A stretch of DNA of 64,000 nt from Sabethes cyaneus (GCF_943734655.1 NC_071354.1:33877347-33941346), one strand, 5' to 3'; positions 1-11,930 are shown, counted from the stretch's first letter. Notes: a model not told the origin generated them from the sequence alone. Program-made: numbers and translations.

Positions 1-239
1 CCTGGTACGTGTAAGTGATGTTGCTTATCGACCAATTCCCTTTTGGCCCTTCATACAAGAGTTGGGAAGCATGACCAATCGTTGAATATCTTCAACTCTT
101 TTTGACATGATAGGCTCATTGCTATGAACGGATGTTCTGCCAAGGCATACCACCATATATTCATGTTTATATTCACAAATTTTCCTCACAGTAAAGTAGA
201 AAACCACTCCCCCCTTGCTTAACCTGATAAAATAAAGCG

Positions 240-430
240 GATAGCATTAAAATATTCGCCATCATTACAAACCATTTCGCCGAATACCATTTTGCGGAAC
301 ACCAATTCTCGGTTGACCATAACGCGGTATATAGAGTTTCGCAGAATACCATTTCACGAAAAAGCTTACGCGGGATGTACCATTTCACGGAAAATCTTTT
401 CGTAGAAAGTAGCATTTCGCAGGGGTGACC
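240..430. repeat. Degenerate minisatellite with CATTTCGC core
   Basis: An imperfect tandem repeat of roughly 20-30 bp. Units contain variants of ACCATTTCGCGGAA, for example CCATTTCGCCGAATACC, CCATTTTGCGGAACACC, CCATTTCACGAAAAAGC and CCATTTCACGGAAAATC. It lies inside the Helitron-like block. Short reading frames across it are artefacts of the repeat. Confidence 0.6.
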
Positions 431-1119
431 CAACTGAAGGAAAGTAATAGAGGTCAGTAGTTCTAGGAAAATAAATAAACCTAGATAGAGGCGATCTCTA
501 CGGGGGGCTGCCCCCCGCAGTGGCCGAGGCTTCCGACGGCAGGTCGCCAGCAACACTCGTGGCCTGTGGCCACCTACCCCCTACCACAGTGGTGAGGGGT
601 CTTAAACTATCATTAAAAAAATTTCTGCCTCCAAAACCCCCATATGCCGAATTTGGTTCCATTTGCTTGATTAGTTCTCGAGTTATGAGGAAATTTGTAT
701 TTCATTTGTATGAAAGCCCCCCTCCTAAAGTAGGGAGAGGTTTCAATAAAACAAAATTCTTGTCTACAAAAACACCCACATGTCAAATTTCCCAGCTAGC
801 ACCAACTCGTATATCAATGTACGAAAACTATCGTATATATCTCCTAACAAACTTAAAATCGTAACTAAAGCTGGATAAAGTGGGATCAAGCTGATTTTCT
901 GTCGTATATAATGATAATGACTGACATACATACGATTTTCAGCACAAAATCGTAGAGTAGTACGGAGCGACTCGCGCTTAATCGGATATTATCGGATATA
1001 AATACTTACATAGTCGTAATGCTCAAAATTATTCGTAATCACGTATATCGCCTCCAAAATAGTACGGATATGCCAATTTTGCGCATGAAATACGGTTTAT
1101 TTAGCATGTATATCTGTAC

Positions 1120-2640
1120 TAGGGCTGTCTAACCGGTAGTACCGGTAGTACCGAAACCGGTAATACCGGCCGATTTTTGGATACCGAAATACCGGTTTTG
1201 GAAAGGCAAAAAACCGGTATTTCCGGTATTTTCTAATATCCTAGTTTTTTTAGTTTGCTTATTCAAAGAAGAACTAAGTTTGATAGAATATTGTAAAAGA
1301 TTGCTCATAGAAAAACAACTTCGTGTTAGTGCTGACGAGATTCTTCGACTACTAGCAATGCATAGCGTGAAGCTGTGGGTCAAATAATTATATGTCTTGA
1401 ACCCGTTTAAGGCACGATACAGCATCTTTGCTGTATGTTTCACGCAAATGTTTCAGCGTATAAGCCAGACGTCACGTTTCAATTTATTTTCGAACAACTT
1501 GACTTGATACATATGTACAAGCCACCAAACTATTCGAAGCTCTCATTTAACGAATTTAGGAAGCAAGATCAGGGCCCGTCGCTTACAATAGTAAATACAA
1601 TAGTCATTCAACAATGAAGTAATGAAACTTCAGTTTAAACTGCAGCATCGCCGATTCTTTTCAAAACTGACTTCAACCATGAAAGCATTTTCACTTCACC
1701 ATGACGACCGGTTTCATTTGTATATAGAAAAATACAAATGAAACTTTAAAACCGGTCGTCATGGTGAAGTGTTAATAATTCAAATATTCACTAGAAAACC
1801 AACAAGAATTTACTCAACATCGATAAATCGTGCCTGACTGCCAGTCGTCGTCATCTGATACAGTCACTAACTTCAGCTGAAGTTTGCTTGAAACGTTCTG
1901 TTCAACAAATGAAACAAGTGATTTCATATATGAAGTGAAGGTACGAGAAAGTCAGCTTCAATTATTTGTTTCGGCGATGCCGGTCCGTGATTAGAATATG
2001 GGAATTTTCGCGCTTTTTGAGTATTCTTGGCATCAAAGGATCTACCAGGAAAGAATTTGGAATATTTTTCAAGTCTTTCATGTGATATATTGATTAAAGA
2101 AATGAAATCTCCAAGCCACTATCTACGAAGAGTGGGATTAAAAGCAGAGATGAGAAGGTACACGATGATGCAAGGGCTCCGGTTTAGGGATAGAGGAAAA
2201 ATTCGTGAAGAGACTGTAAGAGATCAGTGCATTCATTATGCTAGAAGCTGCAATACGGAGATTTTTGAAAATAGTTAAGAGCCGGTTTTCGTACTTTAAA
2301 TTTGAAGAAATAATAGAAAAATTCCTGATGCGCTTAAACCCGTTCATCAGACTTCGATGAAAGCGGAAGCTTCTTCAATTGTTAGAAGCGTTGGCAACAA
2401 AATTTGCTCTACCAAAGGAAATAAATCGCTAAGCGAATTATTTCTACCTTAATACTTCTTTGCAAAGCAACAATACTGAAGTAATAGTTTAAAAACAAAG
2501 ATATTTACTGAAAAACATCAACATTTCTATTGATTGCGAATAATCTGCCAATACCGGTATTTTACCGGTACTACCGGTATTTTCTACGCTAATACCGAAA
2601 TACCGGTTTTCACCAAAAGTGCCCAATACCGACAGCCCTA
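1120..2640. mobile_element. Non-autonomous hAT-superfamily element with 8 bp target duplication
   Basis: Both ends begin TAGGGCTGTC as an inverted pair. The flanks are a perfect 8 bp direct duplication, ATCTGTAC (1112-1119 and 2641-2648). The subterminal DNA is packed with the palindromic core ACCGGT in forms such as ACCGGTAGTACCGGTA and ATACCGGTATTTT. Eight-base duplications and such ends are established features of hAT elements. The 1.5 kb interior has open frames of 60-104 codons, but I see no transposase motif. It is probably non-autonomous or badly decayed. Confidence 0.85.
1641..1985. mobile_element. Possible nested MITE with a central hairpin inside the hAT-type element
   Basis: The left edge reads GCAGCATCGCCGATTC and the right edge, reverse-complemented, reads CGGCATCGCCGAAAC. 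Similarity extends inward (AAAACTGACTTC against GAAGCTGACTTTC). In the centre, 1692-1771 forms a strong hairpin. Its arms contain CACTTCACCATGACGACCGG and its reverse complement, followed by a second paired block, TTTCATTTGTAT. No clear target duplication was found, so the outer edges are approximate. Confidence 0.45.
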
Positions 2641-3468
2641 ATCTGTACGTAATACTGATTTTTACCATTTTTATACATATGAAAATGCTAGCTGGGTTGG
2701 TTCCATTTGCTTGATTAGTTCTCGAGTTATGGGGAAATTTGTGTTTCATTTGTGTGAAAGCCTCCCCTCTTAAAAGGGAGAGGGGTCATTATTCTCCTCA
2801 TAAAGAGAGGAGGGGTCTCAATTCACCATAGAAAAAAAATTGCCTGCAAAAACACCCACATGCTAAATTTGGTTCCATTTGCTTGATTAGTTCTGGAGTT
2901 ACGAGGAAATTTTTATTTCATTTGTATGAAAGCCATCCTCCTGAAAAGGTAAGGGGTCCTAATTCATCATAGAAAAAGTTCATGCCTCCAAAAACACCCA
3001 CATGTAAAATTTTGTTCCATTTGCTTGATTAGTTCTCGAGTTATGCAGAAATTTGTGTTTCATTCGTATGGGAGCCCCCCCCCCCCTCATAAGAACCTTC
3101 CCTGGACCCGAAAACCTCTACATGCATATTTTCACACCGATTGGTTCAGTAGTTTTCGATTCTATAAGGAACATCCCGACAGACGGACAGACAGAGAGAC
3201 AGACAGAAATCCATTTTTAGAAATAAGATTAATATGGTAACACCCTGAGCAAACAGCTGTTATGAAAAATATTAGGTTTCAACCCCGAAATAATTTTTTT
3301 ATTCAAGTCCATATTGCCATATTCTAATTTTTTTTACTGCAAACCAAATTTCATCGAAACAAAGTGTGAGTTGTAGAATTAAAGTTAATATCAGTAGGTT
3401 TTCGTGCTACAGGAAGCAACTAAAATGATTTTCCTAGAAATTGAGATTGACTAATTGGGTAGGTATAT

Positions 3469-4500
3469 TGACGTAGGACTACGTCTTACGGCAAGTTTTA
3501 AGATAGGGTGTCATTCCAAAAAATCGAAAAATGCGAGCGTCACGAAAAATGAAAGGTTTTGAGCGCTAATAGCTCAGCGGTTTTCCGATCGATTTTCAAT
3601 ATTCTTACACCAATCAATCGGAAAATCTTCTAAGAATTGACCCAAATGAAGGAAAGTATGGATTCTTGATGTTGAACTATTGAAAAATTGAAAATAATGA
3701 ACATATGTTTTACCAGAATTCTCGCTTCGTGATTGGTTGGAAGATTCTTTACGATGATCTAAACCTATACCAATTTGATATCTGTGCTTGGGAAGTAAGC
3801 CAAAACAAGTGACAGTTTCCTCATTTCAACAAGATTTCTTAACACCGCGGTTAAACCAAGACCATTTTGATGTCCTCGCTTGGGAAGTACGCCAGAGAGA
3901 GTAACAAAGCCCCCTCTTGCCAACAGATTTCTTACGAACGCGATTAAACCTAGTCCAATTTGATGTCTGTGTTAGGGAAGTGTGCCAGAAAAAATGACAC
4001 AAGTTCGTTGTCCCAACAGATCGCAAATTCTTTACTGCGAGACGATTAAACCTCGGCGAATTTGATATCTGTGGAATCATGTGGAAATCGTGTTGGAAAA
4101 ATGTGCTACAGCTGTAGTGTTCGGTTATAATACGACTCTGTATGAATACGCATGCTTGCCATTTCATTAGAAAAGTGAAGAAGATGTGCTGTTGATAAAA
4201 TAGGATTGAATTGGTAAATTTCCTTCAGCGTGGAAACCATGGATAATAAAAACAATCTTTAATTTCAGTAAGGTAGCAGGAAAGCAATAGTTTGAGTTCT
4301 TGATTTTGTTAAATTATTTTCAAATGCACTATCTTTTGAGAATTGAACGTATGCAATGTTATTACTTTGATAAATGTTACATACAACGCATGTAGTATGT
4401 ATGTATGTTGCATATAACATGTATACATGAAGAATCGAATGATTACAAGCATGAATACATGCCACTATCACTACAAAGAGACTTACGTAGTCCTGCGTCA
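3469..4500. mobile_element. TGACGTAGGACTACGT-ended repeat element, copy 1
   Basis: The left end is TGACGTAGGACTACGTCTTA and the right end is the inverted ACTTACGTAGTCCTGCGTCA. The end motif is itself an inverted repeat (GACGTAG..CTACGTC). The interior matches the copy at 20498-21850, including GAGCGCTAATAGCTCAGCGG near the left and GTAGCAGGAAAGCAATAGTTT near the right. A fragment of the same interior lies at 33840-34010. No coding potential is evident. The superfamily is unknown to me. Confidence 0.65.
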
Positions 4501-4519
4501 CCTATATATGCGGTCGTGT

Positions 4520-5009
4520 ATTGTACACAACCCCTCTGATTTTTATTTTGTTAAATTTACTTGTTTTCGAAAATTGCAATATTTGGCGTGTTGATTTTAC
4601 CCACGTATCATACCAATTCGCACGATAATATTTAATGCGCATATGCTGCATTACTACGGTAACTGCTGAAAATTCATTATTATTTTTTCGTTTATTTTTT
4701 ATGGTCGCTGGAGCTTTGTCGAACAAAGTGAAAAGCCTATTTAAATTATGGCGGTGGCTGTCAAATAGCGAAAAGCATAATCGGTTTTATCGCTGCTTTC
4801 AGTAGAGCGTGATGAGACTAGTTGAGTTTCTAACCGGATTCTTAACGAGGTTACAAAAACCTTCTGAGGAGTAAGCCACTTGGTCGGAAGGAAGTTTTAA
4901 AGCAGCCAGCAGAAGGATCTGTTGAAGCTCATAGTTTTATTAGTTGTATTATGAAATAGGTCATGAAAACCACTAGAGGAACCTAATAAAACTTGAATTG
5001 CTGCTTGGG
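4520..5009. mobile_element. CCCAAG-ended dispersed repeat, copy 1
   Basis: It ends at the right in GAATTGCTGCTTGGG. Reverse-complemented, this segment matches 11381-11930 module by module. One module holds TTTTCGAAAATTGCAA and another holds AACCGGTTTTATTGC-like sequence with TGACCAAGTGGCT. The terminal CCCAAG places it with the other CCCAAG/CCCAGG-ended elements. The left end is not defined. Confidence 0.5.
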
Positions 5010-5039
5010 ATATGTATATATGTTCCACCTTAACTCCGG

Positions 5040-5905
5040 AGTTCCTGAATGGTTAGTCATCAAATTTGGCACACATATTCTTTGACATAAGGGAATCAGC
5101 ACTAAGAGGTTAACAGATAGGAGAGAGGGAGAGTGTAATAAAAAACCAGGGGCTTTTTCATGTGTGTAGAAGAGGCTACCTCTCTATTGCATTTGGATCG
5201 ATAGCAGCTGCACAAGTGGCTGAACGACAAAAACGATGCGGTCTGAAAATAAAGAGGGGGGCACTAAACTGGTGGATCAAAATAAGGGAAAAGGCTTTAT
5301 TTTTCTTTCATTCTAGAGATTTCCGTAGAAAATAGATGTATTAGTGGTTGTGGGGGAAAGGGCAACTGACCATGAGAGAGCTGAGTGCCGATTTATATGT
5401 TTGTCCCACAATAGCATTGGAACGCCTGAACTCTTGTCCTCTAAACTTAGTATACGTTTGCCGTGCCATAGCGCGGGGGAAGGGGGGGGGGGGGTTATGC
5501 CTATGTTTATGTTTTTATCTGTAGATTTACGGAGAGAAAACAACTGTATAGGAGATCGTGAGACTAAAAAAGTGGAGCTGAACAGACGGGTTGAGGAACT
5601 AACTAGCGCGGGAGAGACGGAAACAAATGAGAAAACAGCTGAAAGATAAGGGGGGTGACCTCTGACTAGAGAGACTCTTCTAAATATATAAAAGTGAATG
5701 TAAGAATGTATATAAGATGAATTTCAACAGATCAACCGATCTACTACCTCTCTCTCTCTCGGTCTCTCTTGTTGATCGTACCGTGCAGGCACCTAATTCC
5801 GATCATCTAAGGTATGATTCATCTTTGAATCCTCACTGAAAAATAAAGCTTTGACATTTATTTACATGGTATGTGTCTTTAGCAAGTATTGTCAATTATG
5901 CTGTT
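5040..5905. other. Unassigned stretch, probably old repeats
   Basis: No convincing gene was found. AACTCCGGAGTTCCTGAATG and CAAATTTGGCACACATATTC look like dispersed-repeat text. A G-run lies at 5479-5493 and a (CT)n tract at 5748-5770. TCTAAATATATAAAAGTGAA at 5679 resembles a Helitron 5' end, but no partner 3' end was found. The open frame at 5344-5649 has no recognisable domain and overlaps simple sequence. Confidence 0.4.
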
Positions 5906-5925
5906 AAGATCGACTGAGGTACATA

Positions 5926-6989
5926 TGGGTCATTCCACGGGAAATTTACAGTCAAAATTTTTTTTCTCTTCGCAATATTTTTTTTACGTTCTTTGTTCAA
6001 AAAAAATCGACACGTATTTTTGTATTTCGATGTTACTGTTGGAATTCGCAAGATATGATTTTTTAAAGTATTGTAATCTGGAAAAATCACTATTTTTTAA
6101 ATACTGATTGTAAACATAGTTTGTAATATCAAAAAATGACTTTCTACCAGATGTGTTCACTATTCCACAAGCTTTCAAAATTGGTATACCATACCTCCTC
6201 TCGATTGTTTTTCAATAGTTAAATAGTGCATTTTTATAAACAATTGCAATTTTTTCAAAGTTGGAACTTTTTTTTCTCGATTTTTTTTATTTTAAAATAT
6301 TTGTCCATCTTTCTCGAAGAAGCATGCAAAATTTGGAAATGGAGAAATGAAAACTCTGAAAGTTATGATTGTTTATGTCTCAGCGCGTGTGTCAATGTGA
6401 AGCGAGCGGTTATGCTCAATCGATGTTCTAACCCACGGGCAGCTTCATAACGAGGCCGCCTTTGATGCTATTAAGTGTAACGTGTCGTTGAAGCACGCGT
6501 GTTCGTCCTCTCGTTTGCATTAACGTGCGCGCTTCGATATAAAAATTCATAACTTCTAGAGTTTTCATTTCTCCATTTCCAAATTTTGCATGCTTTTTCG
6601 AGAAAGATGAACAAATATTTTAAAGTAAAAAAAATCGAGAAAAAAAAGTTCCAACTTTGAAAAAATTGCAATTGTTTATAAAAATGCACTATTTAACTAT
6701 TGAAAAACAATCGAGAGGAGGTATGGTATACCAATTTTGAAAGCTTGTGGAATAGTGAACACATCTGGTAGAAAGTCATTTTTTGATATTACAAACAATG
6801 TTTACAATCAGTATTTAAAAAATAGTGATTTTTCCAGATTACAATACTTTAAAAAATCATATCTTGCGAATTCCAACAGTGACATCGAAATACAAAAATA
6901 CGTGTCGATTTTTTTTGAACAAAGAACGTAAAAAAAATATTCCGAAGAGAAAAAAAATTTTGACTGTAAATTTCCCGTGGAATGACCCA
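5926..6989. mobile_element. Palindromic (foldback-type) element with ~470 bp inverted arms
   Basis: TGGGTCATTCCACGGGAAAT at the left returns inverted at the right, ending at 6989. Both flanks have TA (5924-5925 and 6990-6991). The arms run inward for about 470 bp to around 6395 and 6515 with few differences, leaving a ~120 bp unpaired centre. Open frames on the two strands are mirror images of each other and are not genes. TA duplication fits Tc1/mariner-like mobilisation, but there is no transposase. Confidence 0.85.
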
Positions 6990-6991
6990 TA

Positions 6992-7760
6992 TATTGTATT
7001 GCGGGTTTTCGGCTGTCCAGTCAGTTTTATATTGAAAACGGCTTTTTTACACTGCCTGACGTTTCGGCCTTTGGTTTTGACCTTTTTCAAAGGTAATATG
7101 GTTACGTTTTCCTGTCTAATCGTAGATTGCCAACGGAAGGAAGTTCACATTTTAACAACTCCAAATGCATTGGTTTAGTGACAAAATAATGTACACATTT
7201 AAACCTTTAGAGTTGTGAGTTTTGATATGGTGCACTATGGTGCATAACTCACCTCAACTTTACATACAAACTGTTCTCTTGCATGCTGTTTCATAGACTG
7301 AGAGCGTTACAAAAAATTACAATTGAACACAATTGTGACGGAACGTATTCTTCAAACCAAAAATACGATAAATTATGAGAATGCAGCCTGTAGACTTTGT
7401 TCACAAACTTCAAGGCGGTGTACGATTCACTCAAACAAAAATAATTATGGGAGATTATGCTTGAACATGGTTTTTTGACAAAACTGGTTAGGCTGGTTAA
7501 AAATCAAGTATCGCCTAGCTACATGACGAATTCCAGATTTTACTTCTTTGCTTTCCGTAGGACTTACATGGTATTTGGTAGAAGAAAATTTTTTTTAGAA
7601 ATTATTCTGCTAAATTTTAAAAATTTCTGAATCAACTCTATGGTCTACACTTTCGGGTTGCTCTAAGCAATCATTTCGACATTCAAAACCATGGGATTAC
7701 AAAGTGATTCCAACAAATGATCTCAATAACATTCATGCTACGACAAATGCGATACCAATA
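6992..7760. other. Unassigned AT-rich stretch
   Basis: No gene, tRNA or clear element boundary was seen. TGCCTGACGTTTCGGCCTTT with TTTTGACCTTTTTCAAAGG near 7060-7100 looks like dispersed-repeat text. Confidence 0.35.
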
Positions 7761-10700
7761 CCGAATAACATGCGCCCAAATATTTCACCGCAACGCATGA
7801 TTGATTACCGAAGTCCTTAACCCCAGCAATGATTGCTAAAAACCGGTGTGGCGTCTTTGTGGTGCTCTCCGCTCATCGTCGTCGCTCGTGGCTGGCGGGC
7901 GGCTGGGTAGGAAAAACCGATATCCTAGTGGGCCAGTCAATCATTCAAACGTACGCTAGGTTCTAGAAGCATCATCGTTTCTCTGCTCCCAAAAATTCCG
8001 TTTCGCCATAAAAAGCCTACCCGAAAAACCAATTATTTCAAATACAGACCATCCTCAGCCAACGGTAGGATAGTGCGGCCAGGGCGCGAGTGTGTAGTGC
8101 TTGCCCGGAATGCGGGTGTCATTTATCATATCATTTCATTTATCATACCGTAAACCGCACAAATATTGCGATTTTTGGCTGCGACTGTTTCCCGATATGC
8201 CGATCTGCCGACTGACTGGTAGCAAGAAAGTGAAAAAAACACGGCTCGACTCTTCGCGCAATCCTTTGGCTCTGGCTCCCAAAAACCGTGAGCCACATTT
8301 AGCCGATCATTGTCGTTGGTTGATTGCCGAGTGGTTTTGTATCTTGCTGGGCGGAGGCCAAATCCCGAATGGTCCATCAATCAAGCACGAGTGAAATGTG
8401 GAATTCCACTTTTTCATTCGTTTGATCCTTCGGTTGGGCCTCCTCGGCTTAGATGTGGTGCAAACTGTGAGGAAACTAATATTCGACTGCATTCGGTTAA
8501 ATAGTTTGGGAAACGGTCGTCCATCGGAATCACACTGGAAAGTTGTCACAAAAGCATTTGAGAGGAAGCGGAATTCGGGATCCGTGTTTGCGTTTCCGCT
8601 GGAGTGAAATATTTGCTAATGTAAGTCCCTGCCCCCCGGCGAGAAAAGTGATGAAAAATGGGAACAACATTGCAGGCAGCTTCGAATCTGCTCCACGGAT
8701 GCCGACCGGAACCATTTCATATATAACGAAAGGAGCAAGTTTTGATGAGAGTCCATTTCGGAAGCTACTGCTGAGATTGGCCTATCCTGGTGAACCCTTG
8801 TTCACGCGTACCCAGCACTGGGACCCGGCCAAGCTCCAAGCACACCCACACGAAGTAGTTTTTTGATTAATTACTTCTGGCAGCGACGGTTGTCTCTTCG
8901 GGGCTGCTTCCGTTGCCGCTTTCACCACATACACACACAGGGAGAGCTTGCAGTTTTAATTAGGGGTCATTTTTAAGGTTGGTGAACTTTCCGGTGCAAA
9001 AAACGAACAACGAGGCAACAGAAAAAAATTGTGTTTGCGAAGCAACAGTCAATGGAAGAAGTTATTCCCCGAGGATTAATTTGTCGAGCCTTGGCATAAC
9101 CAATTACCACTCGAACAACGACACGAACGAATGACGGCCAGTGCAATTCGTAGACTAACTTTCACCCTCACCTAAGTTTGGCAGGACAGGTCGCCATTAC
9201 AAACAAACCAAACAAAAAACCTTGGTGTTTGTTTATTCCCTGTTGATAAAATTTAGTTTCGACGGGCAGTTAATCCCTGGCGCCAACAAGTTTGCGGTTG
9301 GACAATAAATCATCGATTCCGTTCGATACCGGAAGAAAAGTTTGCCCTTGTCGTGGTCCCCAGGAGGAAAACCACCACAGCAACGGGGGGGCTGGAAGAC
9401 TGTGGGTGGAAAAAACTCCAACAATTAATTTATTCATTTGCTGCCAGTACCAAAAGCCAAAAGTTCCCTAATCCGGGTGCTCTGTTTTCCGGGGAGTGGT
9501 TTGCGACAAGCAGATTGGCTGCATTAGTGGAAAAGCAGGAACACTACTTGAGTGAGGGTTAGGTTGAGGGAGAGCAAAAAAAAAAGTTGAACCAAAAAGA
9601 TTAATGGAAATGAATTGTCGTCGGTTTTTTCTTCGGATGGAGTCCTGTGTCGTTTTTTTTTTTATTTTTGCTCTCGTACCACATCGTTCTGAAGAATTTC
9701 TTTTCTTGTTGTGCGGAAAATTAGTGTGCTAGTCGAGAACTTTTCAGTCGACAGCTCTTCACCCGGACAAGGGTTTGCGACAGTTTGATCCGATTGTTTA
9801 ATGGAAAAGTTTGTGACATAACAAATTGTAGTTTGTTTTCGAAACTATTCGGCTATGAATAATGGTTAAAAGAGGAAAGGTTTCCAAATTAATCGACACA
9901 AATACGACTGTTGCGGTATCAGTCTATAAATCTACTTAATTTTATTAAAGTTTTTAAACTTTGTATGGTCGACAAACATCAATTCCAAGTCTTGTTGCAC
10001 TTTCTATTTCAATCAGCTCAACAAACAACCGTGATACGAGTAGCCCGCCTAATCTTCCTCGGGTGCATTCCGGCTGCCGTCTGGTATGATACGAATGGTG
10101 AGAATTTTGTCATTTGCAAACTTCCACATCACCATCACCGGCAACACGCTGGCTGCCACGGAATTAGCAATTAAAGGCGAGATTTTTTTTTATTCTATTC
10201 TCCCGGAACAGATTAATTTTCGCCACCACACTGCTGATGCTGCCGTGTGTGTGTTGTGATGCCACCCACCACACTGAGAGAAGTGCGAATTGTTGCGGCG
10301 CGGAAATGCGGTTAGCGCATGGATCTGAGGCAGGCACTTGTGTGGGCATTTATTAAATTCCTCCTGGCAAAAAGCATTTCGGCTAAGAGCACCGCACATT
10401 CTATGCCGGGGCCAACAACGGCGAAATATTTGCTAATGAGAAATTCTTCCCGTGCGACAAGGATTGCAAATTTCGGAAATGCTGCACCGACCGACCAACG
10501 GAGTAGTTTAAATTAAAATCGCGATGTTGAATGCAGGTGCATTAAAGTATCCCTATACCGGTTGAAGACATCAATCAAATAGTCACAAACGATTTAATCA
10601 GTTGTTGGAGTTGACTTCATGGATCAGCAGGGCCTTTGGAAACACAAGAGTTCAACTGTGAGTAGGCAGGTTGATAGAAAAAATGCCTTGCAATTCTATA

Positions 10701-10810
10701 ACCACATATTTATAATAATATTTTGAATGTTGAATAGTGTAAATTAATGGAAAGTTTAAAGGAGTCAATAAATATGTAGCAGTGTTCATCTGTTTCTGTA
10801 CCAAGCCGGT
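7760..10810. other. Low-copy host-like noncoding island
   Basis: About 3 kb with more balanced base composition. No terminal repeats, target duplications or matches elsewhere in the window were seen. Open frames are short (107 codons at most) and lack recognisable domains. It includes TAATTA-type AT-rich motifs and a short (CA)n run near 8935. It could be an intron, intergenic DNA or a regulatory region of a host gene outside the window. No exon can be proven from sequence alone. Confidence 0.4.
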
Positions 10811-10814
10811 ATAC

Positions 10815-11378
10815 TGAGTTGATGTCCGATCTGTCAACGGCGAAGTTTATACAGTCTCTTCGTCGCTTCATCACCCGCAGAGCAACATGTCACGATATTT
10901 ACTCCGACAACGGAACAAATTTTGACGGAGGCAGGAACGTTAGCTGAACTTCTACTATACCTAAAAAGCCATGCCCGCTATGAAGAAATTCATAAGGTGT
11001 GCAGTAACGAAGGTATATATTGGCAATTACACCCTCCTTGCCGCCCCCACTTTGGTGGATTGTGGGAGGCTGAAGTTCGATCCACAAAGAAACATTTACT
11101 CTGAGTCTTGCGCAACTCCCCCGTCTCATACGAAGATCCAAATAGAAGATTGCCTCAATTCTAGGCCCCTCACATAGCTTTCGGATGACCCCACAGTCAA
11201 TCGGCATTTACACTGGCAACGTGTCCAGAAGCCACCACAGCATTTCTGGCGACGTTGGCACACCGAGTACCTATCGCAGCTTCAGGCATTAGTAAAAAAC
11301 TGGCAACCAACCATCAAAGTTGAACCAGGCCGACTTATCATCATCGTAGACAAAAATCAACCATGCACGAAATGGAAA
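10815..11378 (+). pseudogene. BEL/Pao retrotransposon integrase fragment, broken
   Basis: Conceptual translation in shifting frames gives the order expected of a BEL/Pao integrase. First comes DLSTAKFIQSLRRFITRR, then IYSDNGTNFDGG with the catalytic aspartate. Next are LHPPCRPHFGGLWEAEV with the PHFGGLWE signature, EDCLNSRPLT, and a tail with FWRRWHTEYLSQLQ. In the intact enzyme these integrate the retroelement cDNA. Here a TGA stop follows the DNG motif, a frame change separates the first two blocks, another follows the GGLWE block, and a stop precedes LSDD. It is a dead fragment with no LTR nearby. The dispersed repeat at 11381 abuts it directly. Confidence 0.85.
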
Positions 11379-11380
11379 AT

Positions 11381-11930
11381 CCCAAGTAACAATTCCAAGT
11401 TTTATTACGTTCGTATAGTGGTTTTCATGACCAATTTCATAAAACCGCTAATAAAACTATGAGCTCCACCAGAACTTTCTGATGACCGCAATAAAACTGC
11501 TTTCTGACCAAGTGGCTCACTCCTCAGAATGTTTTCATAACCGCTATAAGAATCAGGTTATAAGCTCAAGTAGTCGTATCACACTCTGCTGAAACCAGCA
11601 ATAAAACCGGTTAAGCTTGACAGCTTTTCGCTTTTCTGGCAAAAGCTAAATAAGTTGTCAACTTGAAAATATATCCATGATCAGAAAAGTTTAAATTTTA
11701 ATGACAGATCATTCTGAACGATTTGGTTTATAGCGACCAGAATAAAATATCCAATAGAATATTTATTAAATTTTAAGCAATTTCTTTGGTTTGCTGCATG
11801 TGCGCATTTAATTTCATCGTGCATATTGATATGATAGGTCGATATAATCAGAGCGGCACTGAAATTTTGCAATTTTCGAAAACTGGTTATTTTAACAAAA
11901 TAAATATATTCACACGGAAAGAAATTTGAT
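11381..11930. mobile_element. CCCAAG-ended dispersed repeat, copy 2 (inverted relative to 4520-5009)
   Basis: It starts CCCAAGTAACAATTCCAAG immediately after the BEL fragment. Its modules match 4520-5009 in reverse complement and in the same relative order. The far end is not clear. There is no coding sequence. Confidence 0.55.

Larger units (their letters stand above)
791..2696. mobile_element. CCCAGCTAGCA-ended MITE, split by a hAT-type element
   Basis: The ends are CCCAGCTAGCA (791) and TGCTAGCTGGG (ending 2696). Both flanks carry TT (789-790 and 2697-2698). Removing the insert and one TT restores GTCAAATTTGGTTCC, the sequence expected from other copies of the surrounding Helitron-like repeat, so the boundaries are exact. 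Without the hAT-type insert and its 8 bp duplication, the MITE is about 377 bp. It has no coding sequence. It belongs to the CCCAAG/CCCAGG-ended group with 2-bp duplications seen elsewhere in this window. Confidence 0.85.
1..3228 (-). mobile_element. Helitron-like non-autonomous element, cut by the window edge and by nested insertions
   Basis: On the minus strand the block starts with TC at 3228, preceded by A. This fits Helitron insertion between A and T. It runs into GGATTTCTGTCTGTCTC and then CTTATAGAATCGAAAACTAC. The same modules occur in order in the element at 48391-49510, which has a CTAG end. The body carries repeated modules with TTGCTTGATTAGTTCTCGAG and G/C-rich hinges. The piece at 160-215 matches the 49330-49380 part of the other copy in reverse complement. 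The 3' end is not in the window. A short open frame at 25-207 (minus) could be residual coding sequence, but I do not recognise it. The family call rests on end structure and is inference. Confidence 0.55.

Noticed and set aside
5889..7178. Several 60-117 codon frames on both strands
   Set aside because: They are mirror images in the two arms of a palindromic element, AT-rich and without domains.
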